The notes under the pieces were generated by a model. The model made no database searches. It saw nothing but the letters and a program-made list of their open reading frames with translations, and had not been told where the DNA came from. From contig NC_009831.1 in the NCBI RefSeq assembly GCF_000018025.1, positions 2,232,001-2,296,000 on the forward strand: a stretch of DNA of 64,000 nt. The letters run 5' to 3'. Below are positions 58,331 through 64,000 of this stretch, piece after piece; within the stretch, counting starts at the first letter, position 1, and each line of letters starts with the position of its first letter. A program made the position numbers and the translations under genes. The DNA is from Shewanella sediminis HAW-EB3 (GTDB taxonomy: Bacteria; Pseudomonadota; Gammaproteobacteria; Enterobacterales; Shewanellaceae).

Positions 58331-58874
58331 TATAATTAACACCGCGTTTGTATGACTCGGGGATTAAGGTATTGATATCTGTTTCGTTGATTCGTTCACA
58401 GCTGAAATTAAGCTGATTAAGATGTGCTAAAAGTGTTTTTTCCATCAAAGGAACGGCAGCTTCTACCATAGGGGTTAAACCTAATGTCATCGGCTCCAGT
58501 ACAGTTGGAGTGACACCTAAGATATAGGTTTTAGGACGATCGCCTACCATATCCATCATGTTCAATGTTTGCAGCATTTCAACTTCGTGAGCACTGCCTT
58601 GCCAGTCGATCTCTGCCGGGGCCTTATCGAAATCGAAGAAATAGACCTGTCCGGGTTCGACATCATGGGCATTTACGGTATCGACCACGATTAAGTAGTC
58701 ATATTGACAGATAATCGGGATTAAACCTTGGGCGAGGGTGCCACCATCTGTAATATCCAGCTGGTCACTCTCATGGCTGAATTTATAATTTTCAGCGATA
58801 TAATTGACGAAATGTACACCGATACCTTCATCTGCGTACAGGACATTGCCAATACCTAGTAGCAATACCTTCAT
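58317..58874 (-). CDS. hyaD: HyaD, hydrogenase large-subunit endopeptidase
   Basis: 185 residues. Nickel-sensing peptidase that removes the C-terminal tail of HyaB after nickel insertion. Metal ligands expected for the HyaD/HybD family are present: Glu16 (GNVLYADEGIG), Asp65 (VVDTVNA) and His96 (GSAHEVEM). Its end overlaps the HypF-like gene by 14 to 26 bases. 180 bases with a hairpin separate it from hyaC. Confidence 0.96.
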   Translation of the reverse strand: MKVLLLGIGNVLYADEGIGVHFVNYIAENYKFSHESDQLDITDGGTLAQGLIPIICQYDYLIVVDTVNAHDVEPGQVYFFDFDKAPAEIDWQGSAHEVEMLQTLNMMDMVGDRPKTYILGVTPTVLEPMTLGLTPMVEAAVPLMEKTLLAHLNQLNFSCERINETDINTLIPESYKRGVNYNEEY

Positions 58875-58998
58875 TAAAACCTTGCCTTGTTGTTAGTGAC
58901 TATCATCATCGATAAGTAAGGTTTATACCTGCTTTTAACACCACTTTCTATCCATGAAAATACAGTGATCAGATAATAATGGTCTAAAAATAATAAAA

Positions 58999-59024
58999 GT
59001 ACGCCGATAAAAACATCGGCGTAC
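58999..59024 (-). terminator. Hairpin between hyaC and hyaD (terminator or attenuator)
   Basis: Perfect 10-bp stem GTACGCCGAT/ATCGGCGTAC with a 6-nt loop. On the minus strand it is followed by TTTTATTATTTTT. It lies 30 bases past the hyaC stop and can terminate part of the transcription before the maturation genes. Confidence 0.8.
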
Positions 59025-59054
59025 CCTGATATTGCTTAATTACTACAATATCTA

Positions 59055-59720
59055 CTAGTGCTTCTTGTGGTAATCATAACCAGAGACAATTGAATCTACA
59101 GAGTTATGCTTGAACCTGATACCTGACCATACGGCCATGTATACGTGCACAAGAACGAAGATGATAAATACCCAAGTAAGGTAGTGATGCCAAATTCTTA
59201 CTTGTGCCAGTCCACCCATCTGTGCGGTGATCCAAGCTGCTGCATCCCACATCATGCCACCCATTCCAAGGTGGTAGACGTTGGCGTACAGTACCAGGCC
59301 AGTGATACAGATAATCAGAGCCATCAACGAGATCAATACATAGGTTGTGAACTGTAATGGTCCATAGACACCCGCTTTATTCAGGTGTCCCATCCATAAG
59401 TATGATTTCAAGTTTTTTACCCAGCTACTTACACTCGACACATCTCGGAAAGATCGACGTTCAATGTCGCTCTTGCCGAAGAAGAAGAGGTAAAAGCGCA
59501 CCAGGGTGATGGCCGTTAACGCAAAGCCAAACACTAAGTGAGCAAAGCGGATATAGCTCTGAACCTGAATATCATTAGTTTCAGGTGCCACTAAAAATGG
59601 CCAAGATATATAAAATCCTGTGATAACCAGAACGAGTATCGACAGTGCCCGGAGCCAGTGAAAAATCCGGATCGCAGGGCTGAAGATCAAGTCTCTAGTA
59701 TGGGTCGCAGAATGATTCAT
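59055..59720 (-). CDS. hyaC: HyaC, hydrogenase cytochrome b subunit
   Basis: 221 residues, Ni/Fe-hydrogenase b-type cytochrome. Four membrane helices with likely haem-ligand histidines at IFHWLRAL, RFAHLVFG and IWHHYLTWVFIIFVLVHVYMAV. Anchors the HyaAB dimer at the inner membrane and passes electrons to quinone. 22 bases after hyaB. Confidence 0.95.
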   Translation of the reverse strand: MNHSATHTRDLIFSPAIRIFHWLRALSILVLVITGFYISWPFLVAPETNDIQVQSYIRFAHLVFGFALTAITLVRFYLFFFGKSDIERRSFRDVSSVSSWVKNLKSYLWMGHLNKAGVYGPLQFTTYVLISLMALIICITGLVLYANVYHLGMGGMMWDAAAWITAQMGGLAQVRIWHHYLTWVFIIFVLVHVYMAVWSGIRFKHNSVDSIVSGYDYHKKH

Positions 59721-59742
59721 TTTGCTATCCCTCCCTTAGTGA

Positions 59743-61446
59743 TTATTGGCCGTTGGGATCGATACGGAATTCACCCAACTCTTGTCCCTTAAAGTCCATA
59801 ACATGTACAGAACAAGCCATACAAGGGTCAAATGAGTGAATGATTCGTATGACTTCCAGTGGTTTAGTTGGATCTTCCAACTTCAGACCAATCAAAGAAG
59901 CTTCATAAGGACCCATCTTTCCGTTGGCATCGACGGGACCTGCGTTCCAGGTTGTCGGTACTACGGCTTGATAGTTCTCTACAAGACCGCCTTTAATACG
60001 TATCCAGTGACTTAGCATGCCGCGAGGCGCTTCGATCATCGAGTGTCCAACGTACTCCTGACTGGAATCCATTACAGGTTTAACGTAGGTAGACTCATCA
60101 GATTGCATGTTGACAAGCATCGCATCGAACGTCTTCAGACCCTCTTCGGCGACAATTACAGTCTGTAACATACGCGCCGCAGTACGGCCTAAGGTCGTGA
60201 ACAGGGCTTCAATAGGCAAACCAGTGGCTTCAAGCAGACCATTGACCGAGTCAACAACAACCTTGTTGCCTTTAGCGTAACTCACTAGCAAACTTGCAAG
60301 TGGTCCCACTTCCATTGGCTCATCGTCATAACGTGGAGACTTAACCCAAGAGTACTTACCGTCACCATCAAGGGTAGGTAGCTTACCGTAGACTGTGTCA
60401 CGCTCAACAAAACCTGTGTAGTCTGGAACCGTTGTTCCGTCATACGGATGCTGTGCGCCGTCGGCTTTGTACCAGGCGTGGGTCACGTCTTCCTTGATGA
60501 GATCTGGGTTAATGTCGGTCACACCGGCAAGATCGCCGTTCATGATCACACCCTGATCAAACATGTACTGACCATCGGCCAATACGAAGTCGTTGGTAGC
60601 CATGAAGTTCTTCACGTTTACGCCACCAAGTACACTAGGTTCACCACCGAACGCTGCTGCAGCCATAACGATGTCGGCTTTATAGGCACGGTGGATGAAG
60701 TCAGTCACGATAGCATGCTTCTGCTTCCATTCCTGAAGACGCGCAGGGCTCAACATATCTCGAACCGAAGTCACACCACCAACAACCAAAGATTGTGGAT
60801 GTGGAGACTTACCACCGAAGATAGCCAACATCTCTGCCGCGACACGTTGAACTTCCAGTGCCTTAAGGTAGTGAGATAGGGCGATCAGGTTTTGCTCAGG
60901 TGTAAACTTGTAAGTGCCATTACCCCAATACGCGTTAGCGAATGGGCCAAGCTTACCAGTTTCAACGAAACCTTTAACGCGCTCTTGTACGGCACGTAGT
61001 TCACCTTCACCGGCTGAAATAGGATTGGCGGTATACTTGAGCGCTTCTTGCGCCGCAGCAGCAGGATCGGCACTCAGTGCAGATACGACATCTACCCAGT
61101 CCAAACCATGTAGGTGATAGAAATGAACGATATGGTCATGCATATACAGTGATGTCTGCATCAATGAACGCAGATATTTCGCATTAAGAGGGATCTCAGT
61201 TCCTAATGCATTTTCAACTGCTTCAATACCGGCACGGTAATGAGAATAAGTACAAACACCACAAATTCTCTGTACGATCAGTCCGACATCCATAGGGGTA
61301 CGACCCTTAAGGATGACTTCGATGCCGCGCCAAAGAGTAGAAGATGACCAAGCTTTGTTAATTACATTGTTTTCGTCGACTTCGACTTCGACGCGCAAGT
61401 GACCCTCAATACGGGTAATGGGATCGATTACTACACGCTTACTCAT
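59743..61446 (-). CDS. hyaB: [NiFe]-hydrogenase large subunit
   Basis: 567 residues. Ni-Fe site ligands: Cys62 and Cys65 in RICGVCTYSH and Cys542 and Cys545 in DPCMACSVH. After His548 a 19-residue tail (VMDFKGQELGEFRIDPNGQ) is the expected target of HyaD. Group 1 uptake-type large subunit, paired with a Tat-exported small subunit. Oxidises H2 at the periplasmic face. Three bases separate it from hyaA. Confidence 0.97.
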   Translation of the reverse strand: MSKRVVIDPITRIEGHLRVEVEVDENNVINKAWSSSTLWRGIEVILKGRTPMDVGLIVQRICGVCTYSHYRAGIEAVENALGTEIPLNAKYLRSLMQTSLYMHDHIVHFYHLHGLDWVDVVSALSADPAAAAQEALKYTANPISAGEGELRAVQERVKGFVETGKLGPFANAYWGNGTYKFTPEQNLIALSHYLKALEVQRVAAEMLAIFGGKSPHPQSLVVGGVTSVRDMLSPARLQEWKQKHAIVTDFIHRAYKADIVMAAAAFGGEPSVLGGVNVKNFMATNDFVLADGQYMFDQGVIMNGDLAGVTDINPDLIKEDVTHAWYKADGAQHPYDGTTVPDYTGFVERDTVYGKLPTLDGDGKYSWVKSPRYDDEPMEVGPLASLLVSYAKGNKVVVDSVNGLLEATGLPIEALFTTLGRTAARMLQTVIVAEEGLKTFDAMLVNMQSDESTYVKPVMDSSQEYVGHSMIEAPRGMLSHWIRIKGGLVENYQAVVPTTWNAGPVDANGKMGPYEASLIGLKLEDPTKPLEVIRIIHSFDPCMACSVHVMDFKGQELGEFRIDPNGQ

Positions 61447-61449
61447 TGA

Positions 61450-62586
61450 TTACTCCTCCAGTGGCTTGGCGAAAATGCTGGTAACGGCATGGGCGCCAAT
61501 ACCCACTGCAGTTGCTCCAAGAATAACGGCACCTACGGTGTCCGCAGTTGCATCAATTCCATGGAGGAGTTGTCTGCCAAGTGGCTTCTCAAAGTCAGCC
61601 ATATCATCCCAGAAATTTGGCTCTGAGCAGCCCATACAACCATGTCCTGCAAGCACTGGCCAACTGGTATGATGGTTAAATCTTTCGGTAGGGCAGTTGT
61701 TATAGGTATAAGGACCCTTACAACCTACCTTATAGAGGCAGTAGCCCTCTTTAGCACCTTGGTCACCAAACTCTTCGACGAACTCACCTGCATCGAAACG
61801 GCCACGACGTTCACAGTTATCGTGTACACGTGCACCGTAAGCCCATTTAGGACGATTGAACATATCGAGAGCAGGAAGTTTGCCAAACATGATGAAATAC
61901 ATCAGTGTTCCGACAATGTTCTTCTCACTTGGAGGACAACCACCCAAGTTAATCACTGTCTTGTCGACTACTTCATGTATGCCTTTTGCACCCGTTGGGT
62001 TAGGCGAGGCTGCTTGAATACCACCGAAAGCTGCACAGGTACCGACAGAAATAATCGCTGCAGCGCCTTCGGCAGCATGCTTGACGATTTCAAGGCCAGT
62101 GTGACCTTTACAACCTACGGTTAGGTAAGCACCGTTGTTTGCTGTAGGAACTGCGCCTTCTACTGCAAGAAGATATTGGCCTTTGTAGGCCTCCATTGCA
62201 TGTTCCAGGTTCTCTTCAGCTTGCCAGCCTGCGGCGGCCATCAAGGTTTCATGGTATTCCAATGAAACATGATCGAAGATAAGAGAATCCAGATTAGGCG
62301 TATCGGTTCTTATTAAAGACTCAGAACAACCTGTGCACTCGGCCATGTGTAACCAGATTAACGGTACTCTATCGGCAAGTTCCGCGGCTTCCGCGACAAG
62401 CGTACTGAATGGAAGGGGAAGTGCAAGCATCGCTGTTACAGATGCGCTCCACTTCATAAAGTCACGGCGTGTGATGCCATGTTCTTTCATTTTGCTAGTT
62501 AATGACTGTCCGTCTCGGGATTTGAGCTGGCGCAGCATATCCAAACGCGCCTGTCCCTGTCGATATAGGGCTGCATGTGTGTCCAT
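61450..62586 (-). CDS. hyaA: [NiFe]-hydrogenase small subunit
   Basis: 378 residues. Twin-arginine signal with Arg40-Arg41 (ITRRDFMKW) and an unusually long N-region of about 38 residues. Iron-sulphur ligands: proximal cluster from Cys84 and Cys87 (AECTGCSES), SVGTC and GGCPP; distal cluster GCKGPYTYNNC; medial CMGCSEP. The residue between Cys84 and Cys87 region is Gly86, as in standard enzymes, not the extra Cys of oxygen-tolerant ones. A C-terminal hydrophobic helix (about 345-370) anchors it to the membrane beside HyaC. Confidence 0.97.
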   Translation of the reverse strand: MDTHAALYRQGQARLDMLRQLKSRDGQSLTSKMKEHGITRRDFMKWSASVTAMLALPLPFSTLVAEAAELADRVPLIWLHMAECTGCSESLIRTDTPNLDSLIFDHVSLEYHETLMAAAGWQAEENLEHAMEAYKGQYLLAVEGAVPTANNGAYLTVGCKGHTGLEIVKHAAEGAAAIISVGTCAAFGGIQAASPNPTGAKGIHEVVDKTVINLGGCPPSEKNIVGTLMYFIMFGKLPALDMFNRPKWAYGARVHDNCERRGRFDAGEFVEEFGDQGAKEGYCLYKVGCKGPYTYNNCPTERFNHHTSWPVLAGHGCMGCSEPNFWDDMADFEKPLGRQLLHGIDATADTVGAVILGATAVGIGAHAVTSIFAKPLEE

Positions 62587-63036
62587 GTTAAACCTTTGTT
62601 GTTGTTATGGAGTTGAATTGTTTTTGCTCACTTTGCAGCAACAAGTCTATGCCTAAAAAAATGAAGAATATTGACTCACATCAAGCTTTATCGTGCTTGA
62701 GACGAAAGTCGTGCATTAGATTTCATCAATATGAACTAGATCATCTTTCCTCTTTAATGTGGGTCAAAATGTCTCATCTTGAAAGTTTACTAGTTGGTGC
62801 TCACATTAATAAAAATCAGTAAATCTAGTGGTTTAAAGGAGAAGTTCTTGTTTTTTTGAGTGAACAAAAGATGCATGTGATAAGTGTTTTTAAAATGTTA
62901 ACCCCTTGGTCTATTTGTTATTTATTACACTAACCCAACAAAATTAATTATTTAGATTAGCCTTATCGAATATTTTATATACAGTTTGTTAATTTCTTAT
63001 GTAAACTGAAGTTAAGATAAACCACAGGGGAAGAAA
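62587..63036. other. Divergent intergenic region, hyaA / CBS-domain gene
   Basis: 450 bases without a credible gene. It holds the predicted FNR-dependent hya promoter on the minus strand and, to the right, AT-rich sequence leading to the CBS-domain gene (CAGGGGAAG ribosome site before 63037). I found no second clear FNR box; a partial half-site TTTCATCAA lies at about 62720-62729. Confidence 0.5.
62644..62684 (-). promoter_or_regulatory. Predicted FNR/EtrA-activated hya promoter
   Basis: TTGACTCACATCAA at 62671-62684 matches the FNR box TTGATNNNNATCAA with one mismatch. On the minus strand a -10-like TAGACT lies at 62649-62644, which puts the start near 62636 and the FNR box centre about 41.5 bases upstream, the class II position. 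Fits anaerobic induction of the hydrogenase. Predicted from sequence only. Confidence 0.65.
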
Positions 63037-63453
63037 ATGGATTCAATCAAAGTTACCGAATATATGGACCGTCAACCCGTGCTGCTTACACCCGAAATGT
63101 CGTTGGCTGCTGCGGTCGACGCGTTATTAGAGAAGAAAAAACTAGGAGCACCCGTTGTGGACGCTTCGGGTCAGCTCGTTGGTTTCCTGTCTCAACAGGA
63201 CTGCATGTCAGTGATGCTAAAAAGCAGTTACCACTGTGACTTAGTGGCTAATGTAAATGACTGCATGCGCAGCGATGTGCTCTGGGTATCGCCAGACGAC
63301 AGCGTTTTACGACTGGCCGAACAGATGTTGGGGCCTAAACCGAAAGTTTACCCGGTAGTAGAAGAGGGCAAGGTGATTGGCACTATAAATCGCACCGATG
63401 TACTTAATGCCATCAATAAGTATATGCAGCAATGCTATCTCGCCCCGGCTTAG
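63037..63453 (+). CDS. CBS-domain protein
   Basis: 138 residues made of two CBS domains: about 8-60 (MDRQPVLLTPEMSLAAAVDALLEKKKLGAPVVDASGQLVGFLSQQD) and 75-130 (MRSDVLWVSPDDSVLRLAEQMLG, VYPVVEEGKVIGTINRTDVL). Such pairs bind adenine nucleotides and act as energy sensors, here with no attached effector domain. Divergent from the hydrogenase operon, so a shared control region is possible. Partner unknown. Confidence 0.87.
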   Translation: MDSIKVTEYMDRQPVLLTPEMSLAAAVDALLEKKKLGAPVVDASGQLVGFLSQQDCMSVMLKSSYHCDLVANVNDCMRSDVLWVSPDDSVLRLAEQMLGPKPKVYPVVEEGKVIGTINRTDVLNAINKYMQQCYLAPA

Positions 63454-63867
63454 GCTCTTTTCATACGAATATCACGAGCATCACTAATATTACTAAGCTT
63501 CACTTTTTCAGCTAGGGGGCTCGCTGCACCTTGTGGTATAGCGAGTTAACCCTATTTCAGGTATGACCGACGACAGCGGCTCTTTTTAGGGCTAGCTCGC
63601 AGCACCTTATTTAAACGCCCACTCGATATCTCAAATCTACCTTTTGTCCACAATTTTTAAACTCATAGGTTAGTGAGTTCTCTGGTCGTGGCGAGCTAGT
63701 TAGGTGATCCGGTCAGGGCAAACTCTGATATACCAAGCTATGCTAGATGAAAGGTGAGGAAAATGACCTCTCCTCATTGTCATAATTAATGATGCTTGGA
63801 CCTGCGCATTGAATAATTACGAAAGCCTCTTTTGAAAGGATTGTCAAAGTCGGTGGTGTTAAGGACT
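63454..63867. other. Intergenic region before the solute-binding protein gene
   Basis: 414 bases without a gene. Contains imperfect repeats of CTCGCNGCACCTT (63520s and 63596s) and a weak CTCGCT/AGCGAG hairpin (63520-63545). I see no MITE ends and no clear terminator for the CBS gene. Confidence 0.4.
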
Positions 63868-64000
63868 ATGATGAACAAACTTCATGTTCTTCTATTTCTG
63901 ATGATCAATCTGTTATTGCCAGCAGAGGGAGCTGAGCTTAAGTTTGTCACTCATGACTTTCCTCCTTTTAGTTATGAAAGTGGCGGGACCCTATCGGGAG
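63868..64000 (+). CDS. Periplasmic solute-binding protein, N-terminal part (runs off window)
   Basis: 44 residues visible. An AAGGA ribosome site precedes ATGATG (63868 or 63871). A signal peptide (MNKLHVLLFLMINLLLPAEG) leads to AELKFVTHDFPPFSYES, the opening strand of family 3 extracellular solute-binding proteins (amino-acid-binding, HisJ/GlnH type), whose N-terminal FxxxDFPPF motif is distinctive. The ligand cannot be told from this fragment. Confidence 0.72.
   Translation, partial: MMNKLHVLLFLMINLLLPAEGAELKFVTHDFPPFSYESGGTLSG

Noticed and set aside
62607..62822. 71-residue open frame upstream of hyaA on the plus strand
   Set aside because: It overlaps the predicted hya promoter and FNR box, has no recognisable family and has poor start context.

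Overview
The window reads as chromosomal DNA of a marine gammaproteobacterium, most likely a Shewanella. Protein resemblance and gene order support this: tol-pal followed by a lysine tRNA cluster, aroH/ppsR/ppsA, mnmA-hflD-purB, cspD/clpS-clpA/infA, and an uptake [NiFe] hydrogenase operon with the hya-hyp order I associate with Shewanella. Genus-level placement is an inference, because no search could be run. Most of the window is ordinary core genome. There is no prophage, integrated plasmid, CRISPR array or complete IS element.

Layout. 1-4366: tolQ (3' end), tolR, tolA, tolB, pal and cpoB, the Tol-Pal envelope machine. 4438-6890: a stable-RNA-type promoter followed by ten intact tRNA-Lys(UUU) genes, interleaved with or followed by five expanded or rearranged tRNA-like copies and one very decayed remnant. 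7082-10408: a DcaP-like porin, a glutaredoxin and the helicase RadD. 10605-19235: acetate metabolism and its control (acs, the symporter-domain hybrid kinase CrbS and the response regulator CrbR), with an FAH-family hydrolase, an FAD amine oxidase and a 14-copy octanucleotide repeat between kinase and regulator. 19458-24686: an acyl-CoA thioesterase, a DAHP synthase, and the divergent pair ppsR/ppsA. 24746-25379: one MITE-like element apparently inserted inside another. 25426-32321: the YdiJ-type FAD/Fe-S dehydrogenase, DUF1285, a MarR regulator, small envelope proteins, leucine dehydrogenase and a DUF4826-like protein. 32540-39238: purB, hflD, mnmA, an RluE-like pseudouridine synthase and a monomeric isocitrate dehydrogenase. 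39354-44290: cspD, clpS, clpA, infA, bpt and aat, a compact N-degron locus. 44346-50200: envelope and hypothetical proteins, another MITE-like element, a NIF3-family protein, an AraC/MFS pair, a short U32-like protein and a small zinc-ribbon protein.

50402-62586 is a single minus-strand [NiFe]-hydrogenase operon: hyaA, hyaB, hyaC, hyaD, a degenerate HypF-like paralogue, hypF, hypB, hypC, hypD, hypE, hypA and a 55-residue histidine-rich membrane peptide. A predicted FNR (EtrA) site lies at class II spacing upstream of hyaA. A terminator-like hairpin separates the structural genes from the maturation genes. A CBS-domain gene diverges from the operon, and the start of a periplasmic solute-binding protein runs off the right end.

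The items most worth a second look are the HypF-like paralogue with its catalytic motifs gone, the mini-HupE-like peptide, the expanded-loop tRNA-Lys copies preserved in pairs, and the nested MITEs. Nothing in the window looks like a wholly unknown multi-gene system. The novelty lies in these accessory pieces.
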